64,000 bases of DNA, taken from NCBI GenBank assembly GCA_030428905.1, contig JAUIED010000001.1, forward strand, positions 62,001 through 126,000, given 5' to 3'. The stretch comes from Gammaproteobacteria bacterium (lineage in GTDB: Bacteria; Pseudomonadota; Gammaproteobacteria; Pseudomonadales; Azotimanducaceae). The notes beneath the pieces were generated by a model. It searched no databases. It had not been told where the DNA came from and worked only from the letters and a program-made list of their open reading frames with translations. Position 1 is the stretch's first letter; each line of letters begins with the position of its first letter. Position numbers and translations under genes: made by a program. Shown here in pieces: positions 34,365 to 41,788 of this stretch.

Positions 34365-34971
34365 AACACAGATCAAAGATGTCGTGCCCCAAGCGCTTCC
34401 CGCGCGCTTCGAATTTGGTGACCAACCGACGGTCATCACGGGCACTGAAGCCGTGGGAAGTGTTGACCAGCAGCGGTTCAGCCGAGAGATTTTCCAACGC
34501 CCACTCCGCGTAGGGCGCCCAGTCCGTTGCGACATAGAGCGCTCCACCCGGCTCCAGCCGATGCGCCAGCATTGAGATGAAGGCAGGCTGTAAAAGCCGG
34601 CGTTTGTGATGACGTTTCTTGGGCCATGGGTCGGGAAACAGCACCCTGAACTCGCGCACCGAGCTCGGTGCCAGTCGCTCTTCGAGCACTACCTCCGCCC
34701 GTTCCACCGCAACACGCACGTTTTCAAAGCCCGCTTGCTCCAACCTGTTGAGTAGAGCGCCAACGCCCGAAGGGTAGATTTCTATACCAAGCAGATTCCA
34801 ATCCGGTTGCGCGAGCGCCCACTGCTCCAGCGCCTCTCCCATGCCGAAGCCGATCTCCACGCCGAGCGGGGCCGGTCGCGGGTATGGCGTGGCACGCTGC
34901 TCATAGGAAGGTAACAAAGTATCCAATGCGCGACGCTGAGCGCGCGTGAGGCGGCCTCTCTGCGTACTCAC
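34339..34971 (-). CDS. trmB: tRNA (guanine-N7)-methyltransferase
   Basis: Methylates G46 of tRNA with SAM. The SAM loop is VEIGFGMGEALEQWA and the catalytic region FPDPWPKKRHHKRRLLQP; the C-terminal TKFEARGKRLGHDIFDLCF is also typical. I choose the GTG at 34971 since it forms a GTGA overlap with the upstream DUF423 gene and gives 210 residues starting MSTQRGRLTRAQ; the frame is open to 35082 but that part would lie within the neighbour. Confidence 0.94.
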   Translation of the reverse strand: MSTQRGRLTRAQRRALDTLLPSYEQRATPYPRPAPLGVEIGFGMGEALEQWALAQPDWNLLGIEIYPSGVGALLNRLEQAGFENVRVAVERAEVVLEERLAPSSVREFRVLFPDPWPKKRHHKRRLLQPAFISMLAHRLEPGGALYVATDWAPYAEWALENLSAEPLLVNTSHGFSARDDRRLVTKFEARGKRLGHDIFDLCFTRRPETS

Positions 34972-35318
34972 GGCGCTCTGCCGAAACGTAGCGCAGCGAC
35001 GATAAGAAGCACCCAAGCGAGAATCATGGCCACGCCGCCCAGCGGCGTTACCGGCCCCAACCATCGTGGCGCGTCGAAACAAAGCAGATAGATACTGCCG
35101 GAAAACAGTAACACACCAACACCCAACGCTACGGCGGCCGCTCGAATCAGCCTGTCCGGCGCTACCGCGTGCCAGACGCTGAGGGCGATGAGAAGCACCC
35201 CGTGGAGTAGCTGGTACAGCACTGCGGTGTCCCAGGCATCCAGTTGCCGCTCACTCAATACCGACTGAAGGCCGTGCGCACCGAGAGCACCGAGCAGGAC
35301 GCCAGAAGCACCGTACAC
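34968..35318 (-). CDS. DUF423 family membrane protein
   Basis: Small integral membrane protein, 116 residues, four predicted helices, with the family motif LGALGAHGLQSVL, the WDTAVLYQLLHGVLLI helix and the terminal PLGGVAMILAWVLL. Function unknown (E. coli YgdD relatives). The GTG at 35318 gives a slightly short first helix; in-frame codons upstream read GIALVGAV, so translation may begin a few codons earlier from a rare start such as ATT, but no ATG, GTG or TTG is available before the rpoH stop. Confidence 0.85.
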   Translation of the reverse strand: MYGASGVLLGALGAHGLQSVLSERQLDAWDTAVLYQLLHGVLLIALSVWHAVAPDRLIRAAAVALGVGVLLFSGSIYLLCFDAPRWLGPVTPLGGVAMILAWVLLIVAALRFGRAP

Positions 35319-35355
35319 GGCACCGACCAGGGCAATGCCAGAGCTGGTATCAACC

Positions 35356-36207
35356 TTAGGCAGCGATGGCAGCCTTGAGCTTTTTCATCGCACCCTTCTC
35401 GATCTGCCGGATGCGCTCTGCCGACACACCGTACTCATCCGCCAGCTCCTGCAGCGTCGACTTGTCATCCGCAAGCCACCGGCGCGCGATGATATCGCGC
35501 GAGCGCTCATCCAGCGCCGTCAGCGCCTGCTCCAGACGGCTGGTAGACGTCTCATACTCGTCTTCGTCGATGACGAGATCTGCAGGGTCGGCATGGGCTT
35601 GTGCGAGGAACGCTGCCGGCGCCATGGGTGCGTCGTCGTCATCCGCATCGGCACCGTCGAACGCCATGTCCATCGCCGCAAGGCGACCTTCCATTCGCGT
35701 CACTTCAGCTTCTGGAACGCCGAGATCGCGGGCCACCGCGCGGGTTTCTTCGTGGCTTAGCCAGCCAAGCTGCTTTTTGGCGCCACGCAAATTGAAGAAC
35801 AGCTTGCGCTGCGCCTTGGTGGTCGCCACTTTGACGATCCGCCAGTTGCGCAGGATGAACTCGTGAATCTCTGCCTTGATCCAGTGGACAGCGAACGATA
35901 CGAGCCGTACACCAACTTCCGGATTAAACCGCTTTACGGCCTTCATGAGGCCAACGTTACCCTCCTGGATCAGGTCCCCCTGGGGAAGCCCGTAGCCTTG
36001 ATAGCCCCTCGCTATGTGCACCACGAAACGCAGGTGACTCAAGACCAGCTGGCGAGCAGCTTCCAGGTCCTGCTCATGGTAGAAACGCTCTGCAAGCGCC
36101 TTTTCTTCTTCCGCTGACAAAACCGGGATCGCACCTACGGTCTGCACGTACGCATCCAGATCCTTGCCAGGCGACAAACTTGCCAGGTTCATGACATCAG
36201 TCGACAT
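35356..36207 (-). CDS. rpoH: heat-shock sigma factor RpoH (sigma-32)
   Basis: Alternative sigma factor for heat-shock genes, 283 residues. The N-terminal region 1.2/2.1 includes [21 protein letters not shown], region 2.2-2.4 [17 protein letters not shown] and [20 protein letters not shown], the RpoH-specific stretch [14 protein letters not shown], and region 4.2 [26 protein letters not shown] precedes the ATG. It follows ftsY-ftsE-ftsX, the classical order, but has its own 132-base leader with a CIRCE operator, so it is probably under HrcA control as well as read through from ftsX. Confidence 0.98.
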   Translation of the reverse strand: MSTDVMNLASLSPGKDLDAYVQTVGAIPVLSAEEEKALAERFYHEQDLEAARQLVLSHLRFVVHIARGYQGYGLPQGDLIQEGNVGLMKAVKRFNPEVGVRLVSFAVHWIKAEIHEFILRNWRIVKVATTKAQRKLFFNLRGAKKQLGWLSHEETRAVARDLGVPEAEVTRMEGRLAAMDMAFDGADADDDDAPMAPAAFLAQAHADPADLVIDEDEYETSTSRLEQALTALDERSRDIIARRWLADDKSTLQELADEYGVSAERIRQIEKGAMKKLKAAIAA

Positions 36208-36238
36208 GTGATACCTCCGGTAACACTTGAACAGGTCA

Positions 36239-36268
36239 ATATTAGCACTCCTCCTTGGAGAGTGCTAA
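36239..36268 (-). promoter_or_regulatory. possible sigma-70 promoter of rpoH overlapping CIRCE
   Basis: On the minus strand TTAGCA (36268-36263) and TAATAT (36244-36239) are separated by 18 bases; each matches the sigma-70 consensus in four positions. The -35 box lies in the left half of the CIRCE repeat and the spacer covers the rest, so a bound repressor would block RNA polymerase. The boxes are weak and the call rests partly on their placement relative to CIRCE. Confidence 0.4.
36242..36268. promoter_or_regulatory. CIRCE operator (HrcA binding site) upstream of rpoH
   Basis: Perfect inverted repeat TTAGCACTC - nine bases - GAGTGCTAA, identical to the CIRCE consensus in both nine-base arms with the canonical nine-base spacer. 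It lies 35-61 bases before the rpoH ATG. CIRCE is the operator of the heat-shock repressor HrcA, usually found at groESL or dnaK operons; here it would place rpoH under HrcA. hrcA itself is not in the window. Confidence 0.93.
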
Positions 36269-36339
36269 CCGGTTTTGGTTCCCCAGGCGTGATCAACTTC
36301 TTGAATTCAGGCGGTTTTCCAAGCTCTACGGGAGCAGTG

Positions 36340-37296
36340 TCAGAGCACTTCCAGGTCGTGCAAGCGCTGACGTGCCGCTACCAGGGCCCCAGCAACACCA
36401 AGCCCGGCACCGGTGCAGAGCATCACCAACAGAAACGCCGGATCAAAGCCCGTAAACTCCAGTGTAGCGCCATAACTCCCGGCGAGTCGGGACAGCGGCG
36501 TTTCCACCACCAGCAGGGTCATGCTGAGGAGCATGAGCGCAACCAACGCACCACCAGCACCGTAGATGGCGCCAAAATAGAGAAAGGGGCGGCGCAGTTG
36601 CCGCTCCGTGGCGCCAACCAAGGTCTGTACCTTGAGCTCCTCCAGGCGCGCTTCAATGGCTAGCCGCACCGAGGTGGCGGTGACCAGCAAGGCACCAACG
36701 CCAAAGAGCACTGCCAGCACGCCGCTCAGCCGGCTCACCACCGTCGTGATGTCTGACACGCGCTCGAGCCAGGTCTTCTCAACCACCACCTCCTGCACGC
36801 CCGAGGCTTTGCCGGCGATGGCCGCAAGACGCTCGAGGTCAGGCACCGTGGCACCGGACACCAGCATGGCGCGCAGGGAGGCCGGCAGTGGATTTTCCTC
36901 CAGAAGCTCCAGCGCATCGCTCAAGCCGGTATGGGCGTGAAACGCCGCTAGTGCCTGGGTGGAGCTCGTTTCTTCAACCTCCTGCACCTGCGGCTCTGCC
37001 CTGAGCTGCTGCGCCAGCGCGCGTAACTCGGCTTCCGGGGTGTCGACCTTGAAGTACACCGATAGGCCGGGCCTGCCATCCCAATCGGAACCAACATCTG
37101 CCAGGTTGAGCTGCAGCAGGTACAACCCTGCCGGTAACGCGAGCGCTATTCCCACCAGCAACCAGACGATGAGGCTGGTTGCCAATCGCGCACTGATATG
37201 GTGCATGGCCTCGCGCACCACCCGGCCGTGGTCGCGGCCCCACCCGACCAAGCCGCTGCGGCCTTCCTGCGCGAATGGATCGTCCTTACGCGACAT
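36340..37296 (-). CDS. ftsX: cell division protein FtsX
   Basis: Permease-like partner of FtsE that activates periplasmic amidases at the septum. The 318-residue protein has a cytoplasmic N-terminus, a first helix around LIVWLLVGIALALPAGLYLL, a periplasmic domain (DWDGRPGLSVYFKVDTPEAE to VVEKTWLERVSD) and three C-terminal helices. NPLPASLRAML and the ARLEELKVQTLVGATERQLRRPFL loop are typical of FtsX. Its start overlaps the end of ftsE by 11 bases. Confidence 0.95.
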   Translation of the reverse strand: MSRKDDPFAQEGRSGLVGWGRDHGRVVREAMHHISARLATSLIVWLLVGIALALPAGLYLLQLNLADVGSDWDGRPGLSVYFKVDTPEAELRALAQQLRAEPQVQEVEETSSTQALAAFHAHTGLSDALELLEENPLPASLRAMLVSGATVPDLERLAAIAGKASGVQEVVVEKTWLERVSDITTVVSRLSGVLAVLFGVGALLVTATSVRLAIEARLEELKVQTLVGATERQLRRPFLYFGAIYGAGGALVALMLLSMTLLVVETPLSRLAGSYGATLEFTGFDPAFLLVMLCTGAGLGVAGALVAARQRLHDLEVL

Positions 37297-38011
37297 CGCT
37301 ACCCATCAGATCTGCAGACTCGTCGAGCAGTACCTCGCTTTCGAGCAGACGATCGCGCACCACGCGACCTCCCGACAGCTCGATGATGCGCTTGCCCATA
37401 CCTTCGATAAGCTCCCGGTCGTGGCTTGCGACAATCACCGTGGTGCCCACCTGATTGAACTGCTCGAACAGCGCCATGATGTCTCGGGAAAGCTCCGGAT
37501 CGAGATTTCCGGTGGGTTCATCCGCGAGCAGGATCTTTGGCCGGTTCACCACCGCGCGGGCAATGCCCACTCGTTGCTGCTCGCCCGTCGACAGGTGCGC
37601 AGGCAGCAGACGCTCTTTTTCCAGCAGAGACACGCGAGACAACGCCGCTCGCACGCGTCGGCCGACGTCGCGCTCACGCATACCGATGACCCGCAAAGGG
37701 ACGGCTACGTTGTCGAATACGCTACGGCCCGCCAGCAGGTGATGATCCTGAAAGACTGCGCCGATGTTGCGGCGATAGAAGGGCAAACGGGATTTTTTCA
37801 GGTTGGTGACGTTCTTGCCGTTCACCAGTATCTGCCCGCGGGTCGGCGTGTCGAGACGTAGCAGCAACTTGAGGAAGGTGCTCTTCCCCGCGCCAGAATG
37901 ACCGGTCAGGAAGCACATGGAACCCGCCTCGAACGACACGTCCACCTCTTTGAGCGCTTCCTGCCCGCTGGAGAAGCGCTTGGTGACGCCGTGCATCTCG
38001 ATATGGCCCAT
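37286..38011 (-). CDS. ftsE: cell division ATP-binding protein FtsE
   Basis: ABC-type ATPase of the FtsEX complex, 241 residues. Walker A is TGHSGAGKSTFLKLL, the Q-loop lies in IGAVFQDHHLL, the signature is HLSTGEQQRVGIARA and Walker B is PKILLADEPTGNLDPE. The C-terminal tail (about 20 residues after GGRVVRDRL) is longer than in E. coli FtsE (222 residues) and acidic. Lies three bases after ftsY. Confidence 0.96.
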   Translation of the reverse strand: MGHIEMHGVTKRFSSGQEALKEVDVSFEAGSMCFLTGHSGAGKSTFLKLLLRLDTPTRGQILVNGKNVTNLKKSRLPFYRRNIGAVFQDHHLLAGRSVFDNVAVPLRVIGMRERDVGRRVRAALSRVSLLEKERLLPAHLSTGEQQRVGIARAVVNRPKILLADEPTGNLDPELSRDIMALFEQFNQVGTTVIVASHDRELIEGMGKRIIELSGGRVVRDRLLESEVLLDESADLMGSDVA

Positions 38012-38014
38012 GGG

Positions 38015-38989
38015 TTAGCCGTTTTCCTCCGTTGCCTGAGCGAGCAGCGCCTCGACGAAAGGCTCCGCCTCGAACGGCCGCAGGTCTTCGACTCCTTCGC
38101 CAACACCGATGAAATAGATGGGCAGATCGGTCTGCTGAGCTACGGCGAACAGCACACCAGCCTTGGCCGTGCCATCGAGCTTGGTAACCACAAGACCGGT
38201 AAGCGGTACTGCAGCATCAAATTCTTTCACCTGACTCAGCGCATTCTGACCAACGCCCGCATCAAGCACGAGCAGCACTTCATGAGGCGCGCTTTCGTCG
38301 AAACGTGATACCACACGGCTGATCTTGCGCAGCTCTTCCATCAGGTTGGTTTTGGCCTGCAGGCGACCTGCCGTATCCGCCAGCAGCACGTCCGCACCAC
38401 GGGCAGCTGCGGCCTGCACGGCATCGTAGACAACAGAGGCGGAGTCTGAGCCCTGGCTTTGAGCAATCACAGGCACACCATTGCGTTCACCCCAGGCCTG
38501 TAGCTGCTCCACCGCCGCAGCGCGAAAGGTATCCCCGGCGGCCAGCATGACGCTCAGCCCTTCACCCTGAAGCCGCTTCGCAAGCTTGCCGATCGTCGTG
38601 GTCTTGCCCACTCCGTTCACGCCAACAAAAAAGATCACGAAAGGCTTCGCCTGACGGTCGACCTGAAACGGCTTCACATGGGCCTGCAGCCGCTGCGTGA
38701 GCAGCCGCCCCAGCGCACCGTGCAGCGCCCGGGTATTGTTCAGCTCCCGCCGCTGTACCCTCGCAGCCAGGTCGTCCATGATGTCGGTGGTTGCTTCAAC
38801 ACCAACGTCGGTCAGAAGAAGGGCGGTTTCAAGATCTTCCAGCACCTCTTCATCAATCTCCTTCTCTCCGAGCAGAAGATTGCCCACGCCGGTGCCCAGG
38901 GCATCCCGCGTCTTGGACAGCCCGGAGCGCAAGCGCTTCCAGAAGCCGCCCTCGTTTTTTACTTCTCCTTCACTCACTATTTCGTGCAT
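38015..38989 (-). CDS. ftsY: signal recognition particle receptor FtsY
   Basis: SRP GTPase that docks translating ribosomes at the membrane. The G domain shows FVGVNGVGKTTTIGKLAKRL (G1), DTFRAAAVEQL, LLADTAGRLQAKTNLMEEL (G3), VVTKLDGTAKAG (G4) and YFIGVGEGVEDLRPF. The 324-residue form starting MHEIVSEGEVKNEGGFWKRL has almost no acidic A domain, so it is a short FtsY. The chosen ATG at 38989 overlaps the divergent rsmD start by two bases; a GTG four codons later (38977) is an alternative. Confidence 0.93.
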   Translation of the reverse strand: MHEIVSEGEVKNEGGFWKRLRSGLSKTRDALGTGVGNLLLGEKEIDEEVLEDLETALLLTDVGVEATTDIMDDLAARVQRRELNNTRALHGALGRLLTQRLQAHVKPFQVDRQAKPFVIFFVGVNGVGKTTTIGKLAKRLQGEGLSVMLAAGDTFRAAAVEQLQAWGERNGVPVIAQSQGSDSASVVYDAVQAAAARGADVLLADTAGRLQAKTNLMEELRKISRVVSRFDESAPHEVLLVLDAGVGQNALSQVKEFDAAVPLTGLVVTKLDGTAKAGVLFAVAQQTDLPIYFIGVGEGVEDLRPFEAEPFVEALLAQATEENG

Positions 38990-39533
38990 GGCCAAAAACG
39001 AGTTGCGCATTATCAGCGGTAAGTGGAGAGGGCGAAAGCTCCGCTTCACAGAGCGGCCGCAACTTCGGCCCACCCTCGGCCGCGCGCGAGAGACGTTGTT
39101 CAATTGGCTCGGCACCGATCTTGGTGGCCAGAGGTGCCTGGACCTCTTCGCCGGCAGCGGCGCACTGGGGTTTGAAGCCGCATCGAGGGGCGCTGATTTC
39201 GTGCAATTCGTGGAGAAAGACCGCCTCGCCTGCAACGCCTTGCGCGCCAACGCCGCGCAACTCGGTGCAACGAATGCCCGCGTGACCTGCAGCGAGGCCA
39301 GCCGTTTTCTGCGAAGTGAGCGCTCACTATGGAATCTGGTCTTTCTCGACCCACCATTCCGCTCGTCACTGCTTGAGAGGACCTTGGCGGTACTCATGCC
39401 ACATCTGGCTGCAGATGCCACCTTGTACTGGGAGGCACACGAGCCGCCAGCGCTACCGAAGGGGCTCGTTGCCCACAAACAGCAGCGCGCCGGCGACACA
39501 TGGTTCGGGCTCGCGTATTTGGAATCGGGCTAG
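38988..39533 (+). CDS. rsmD: 16S rRNA (guanine966-N2)-methyltransferase
   Basis: Methylates G966 of 16S rRNA (181 residues). It opens MAKNELRIISGKWRGRKLRF, then RPTLGRARETLFNWLG, the SAM loop CLDLFAGSGALGFEAASRGA and the catalytic NPPY-like motif LVFLDPPF. The ATG at 38988 matches the family start and shares CATG with the ftsY start on the other strand. The divergent ftsY/rsmD pair is common, but a two-base overlap leaves no separate promoter region. Confidence 0.94.
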   Translation: MAKNELRIISGKWRGRKLRFTERPQLRPTLGRARETLFNWLGTDLGGQRCLDLFAGSGALGFEAASRGADFVQFVEKDRLACNALRANAAQLGATNARVTCSEASRFLRSERSLWNLVFLDPPFRSSLLERTLAVLMPHLAADATLYWEAHEPPALPKGLVAHKQQRAGDTWFGLAYLESG

Positions 39534-39548
39534 TTTCTGCACTACTAT
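39519..39548 (+). promoter_or_regulatory. possible promoter of coaD
   Basis: TTGGAA (39519-39524), an 18-base spacer and TACTAT (39543-39548) resemble sigma-70 -35 and -10 boxes (four and five matches of six). They straddle the end of rsmD and lie 37 bases before the coaD ATG. Read-through from rsmD is also possible. Confidence 0.4.
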
Positions 39549-39584
39549 CCGCCTCCCTTTCCGTAAAAGGCAGCACGAACACCC

Positions 39585-40061
39585 ATGCGCACGGTCGTGT
39601 ACCCAGGATCCTTCAATCCCATCACCAACGGCCACACAGACCTGGTGCGGCGGGCGCTGAGCTTGTTTGACCACGTGATCGTCGCGATCGGTACTTCCGC
39701 CGCGAAAGATCCGAAGGTTGATCTGGCAGACCGCGTGGCCATGTGCGAAGAAGTGCTGGCAGAGTATGGGGACCGCGTGTCGGTGGAAGGGTTCAACACC
39801 CTACTGGTCGACTACGTGCGCAGTAAAAACGCGCGGTTCATCCTCCGCGGCCTGCGCAACATGATGGATTTCGACTACGAGTTTCAGATGGCTGAAATGA
39901 ACCAGTCACTCGACCCCGAAATCGAATATGTGTTTTTACCCACATCTACACACACCAGCTTCATCTCGAGCTCACTGGTGCGCGAAATCGCAGCCCTCGG
40001 AGGCGACATCGCGAAATTCGTGCACCCATCAGTAGCTGAAGCTTATCGGTCCGGGTCCTGA
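39585..40061 (+). CDS. coaD: phosphopantetheine adenylyltransferase
   Basis: Fourth step of coenzyme A synthesis, transferring AMP to 4'-phosphopantetheine. The nucleotidyltransferase motif is [19 protein letters not shown] (with T-N-G-H), followed by [35 protein letters not shown] and the [15 protein letters not shown] signature. Length 158 is normal. The stop overlaps the end of the convergent small gene by 19 bases. Confidence 0.97.
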   Translation: MRTVVYPGSFNPITNGHTDLVRRALSLFDHVIVAIGTSAAKDPKVDLADRVAMCEEVLAEYGDRVSVEGFNTLLVDYVRSKNARFILRGLRNMMDFDYEFQMAEMNQSLDPEIEYVFLPTSTHTSFISSSLVREIAALGGDIAKFVHPSVAEAYRSGS

Positions 40062-40360
40062 TAGCGACCGATCGAAGTACAACCCAGGCACCGCACGAAC
40101 GTCGTTTTGGCTGGCTTGATTACCAAGTGCTCGGCGGCCTTGCTCACGTTGCCGCCGGCCGCGCTGAACGGCAGGCTTACTACGAATGCGGCAGCTCCCA
40201 GGGTCGTCAAAATGATACCGCCCGGACGGGCAATCAAGAGGTCTCCCGCCATGGCCATCGCCGTGGGCTCGTCCTCATCGGCCGCATAGGCAGGCGTTAT
40301 CAGGAGAAAACCAAGAATTGCGCCAAGCGTTAGCGCGCGACAGGATCTGGAGAGGTCCAT
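40043..40360 (-). CDS. small exported protein of unknown function
   Basis: A 105-residue protein with a signal peptide ([20 protein letters not shown] and a cleavage site after P-A-Y-A), a short acidic segment (ADEDEPT), a hydrophobic helix rich in Gly and Ala ([17 protein letters not shown]) and a C-terminal [13 protein letters not shown] with a C-x2-C pair. I do not recognise a characterised family. The clear signal peptide and good coding pattern suggest a real gene. It is followed by mutM upstream on the same strand after 36 bases. Confidence 0.65.
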   Translation of the reverse strand: MDLSRSCRALTLGAILGFLLITPAYAADEDEPTAMAMAGDLLIARPGGIILTTLGAAAFVVSLPFSAAGGNVSKAAEHLVIKPAKTTFVRCLGCTSIGRYQDPDR

Positions 40361-40396
40361 GGCTCCGTACTCCGTGTTGAAGTCTTTTGAAGATTA

Positions 40397-41230
40397 TCAC
40401 GAAATTCGCCTAAATCCCTGTGAACGTTGGCATTTAGGACAGTAGAAAGTGCTGCGCCCCCCAAGAACCAGGGACTTGATCGGCGTGCCGCAGTCGCGGC
40501 AGGGCGCACCTGTACGCCCGTATACGGCAAGTTCCTGGGCAAAGTATCCCGGCTGACCGTCCGGGTCGAGAAAATCGCGCAGTGTCGTGCCTCCACGGTT
40601 GACCGCATATGCCAGTACCTCGCGCACCGTTTGGGCCAACCGGTCATAGGCGTGCCCTGGTATGCGCCTTGCGGCGACGGCGGGCCGGATGCCCGCCCGG
40701 AACAGCGCCTCACTTGCGTAGATATTCCCCACACCCACTACCACACGACCGTCCATGAGCAGATTTTTCACCACGACACGCCGGCCGCGCGCTGCAGCGT
40801 GCAGGACGGCGCCGGAAAACTCATTGCCAAGCGGCTCCACTCCCAGGTTGCGCAACAGCTTGTGTTCTGACGCATCACCCGGTTGGAACAGCACACAGCC
40901 GAAGCGCCGAGGGTCGTTAAGCCGCAAGCTGCGACCAGACGACAGGCTGATAACCACATGGTCATGGGTGCGATAGTCGGCGCCCTCCTCAGTCAGTCGG
41001 AGGCTGCCGGACATGCCGAGGTGAATAATGAGCGTGCCGGACTGGAACTCCAGCAACAGGTATTTCGCGCGTCGGCCAACACCGAGCACCTCGCTCCCGG
41101 CCAGATGCTCAGGAATCTCCACTGGCCAGCGCAACGACGGGTTGCGCACCACCCAGCTGTTGATACGGGCACCCCGTAACCAAGGCTCTATGCCCCGGCG
41201 CGTGGTTTCTACTTCAGGGAGTTCGGGCAG
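40397..41230 (-). CDS. mutM: formamidopyrimidine-DNA glycosylase, apparent CTG start
   Basis: Base-excision enzyme that removes 8-oxoguanine. The N-terminus reads x-PELPEVETTRRGIEPWL, where the catalytic Pro follows the initiator directly; that initiator codon is CTG here. The only codons between it and the in-frame TAG of rpmG are CGG CCT TCC GAC, so no ATG, GTG or TTG can supply the conserved start; the first ATG/GTG-type start downstream would lose the active site. Other marks are IIHLGMSGSL, DPRRFG, VGVGNIYASEALF and the zinc finger C-x2-C-x16-C-x2-C (CRDCGTPIK to FYCPKCQ). 277 residues from the CTG. Confidence 0.92.
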   Translation of the reverse strand: MPELPEVETTRRGIEPWLRGARINSWVVRNPSLRWPVEIPEHLAGSEVLGVGRRAKYLLLEFQSGTLIIHLGMSGSLRLTEEGADYRTHDHVVISLSSGRSLRLNDPRRFGCVLFQPGDASEHKLLRNLGVEPLGNEFSGAVLHAAARGRRVVVKNLLMDGRVVVGVGNIYASEALFRAGIRPAVAARRIPGHAYDRLAQTVREVLAYAVNRGGTTLRDFLDPDGQPGYFAQELAVYGRTGAPCRDCGTPIKSLVLGGRSTFYCPKCQRSQGFRRIS

Positions 41231-41242
41231 GTCGGAAGGCCG

Positions 41243-41398
41243 CTACTTGATCTTCGCTTCCGTATAGAGCACGTGCTTACGCACCACCGGGTCGTACTTC
41301 TTCATCTGCAGCTTGTCAGGAGTCGTACGCTTGTTCTTGTTGGTGGTGTAGTAGTGCCCAGTACCGGCACTGGAAACCAGCTTGATCTTGTCACGCAC
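41243..41398 (-). CDS. rpmG: 50S ribosomal protein L33
   Basis: A 51-residue protein, [20 protein letters not shown] continuing with [17 protein letters not shown] and ending VLYTEAKIK. It is L33 of the zinc-free (C-minus) type, with no Cys residues. The GTG start has AAGGAG seven bases upstream. It lies 11 bases after rpmB, the usual pair, and its stop TAG is in the same frame as mutM, only 12 bases before the mutM CTG. Confidence 0.96.
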   Translation of the reverse strand: MRDKIKLVSSAGTGHYYTTNKNKRTTPDKLQMKKYDPVVRKHVLYTEAKIK

Positions 41399-41409
41399 TT
41401 TTAGGCTCC

Positions 41410-41646
41410 TTATACCTTGGTGCCGCGCGCGCGCAGCTCCGCGAGCACGGTTTCGATACCTTTCTTATCGATGATGCGCATGCCTTTCGCTGAAACGCGC
41501 AGCTTGACGAAACGGCGTTCGGAATCCACCCAGAAGCGCTTGCTATGCAGATTGGGCGAGAAACGCCTGCGCGTCTTGTTCTGAGCGTGGCTCACGTTGT
41601 TGCCCGACATCGGGCGCTTTCCGGTGACTTGGCAAACCTGAGACAT
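41410..41646 (-). CDS. rpmB: 50S ribosomal protein L28
   Basis: A 78-residue ribosomal protein starting [20 protein letters not shown], with [18 protein letters not shown] and [16 protein letters not shown], all standard for bacterial L28. First gene of rpmB-rpmG-mutM, driven by a clear promoter just upstream. Confidence 0.98.
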   Translation of the reverse strand: MSQVCQVTGKRPMSGNNVSHAQNKTRRRFSPNLHSKRFWVDSERRFVKLRVSAKGMRIIDKKGIETVLAELRARGTKV

Positions 41647-41674
41647 CGGCTGGGCCTGAGAAAAATGGAGCGCG

Positions 41675-41703
41675 TTTATACACTAGCGATGTGCGCAGGT
41701 CAA
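41675..41703 (-). promoter_or_regulatory. sigma-70 promoter of rpmB-rpmG-mutM
   Basis: On the minus strand, TTGACC (41703-41698), a 17-base spacer and TATAAA (41680-41675): five of six matches in both boxes with ideal spacing. It sits 29 bases before the rpmB ATG. This is the strongest promoter-like sequence in the window, as expected for ribosomal protein genes. Confidence 0.8.
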
Positions 41704-41716
41704 AATCGGGGCCTCC

Positions 41717-41788
41717 CACCTGCCCCTCTCACGTCACCTGCCCCTCTCACGTCACCTGCCCCTCTCACGTCACCTGCCCCCACTCACG
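41717..41788. repeat. 18-base tandem repeat between radC and rpmB
   Basis: Three perfect copies of CACCTGCCCCTCTCACGT (41717-41734, 41735-41752, 41753-41770) and a fourth, diverged copy that runs into the radC stop. The repeat lies just upstream of the rpmB promoter and downstream of radC. On the radC strand each unit contains GAGAGG-like purine tracts. There are no spacers, so it is not a CRISPR. Confidence 0.9.

Noticed and set aside
41717-41788. CRISPR array
   Set aside because: The repeats are direct, contiguous and without spacers, and no cas genes are present.
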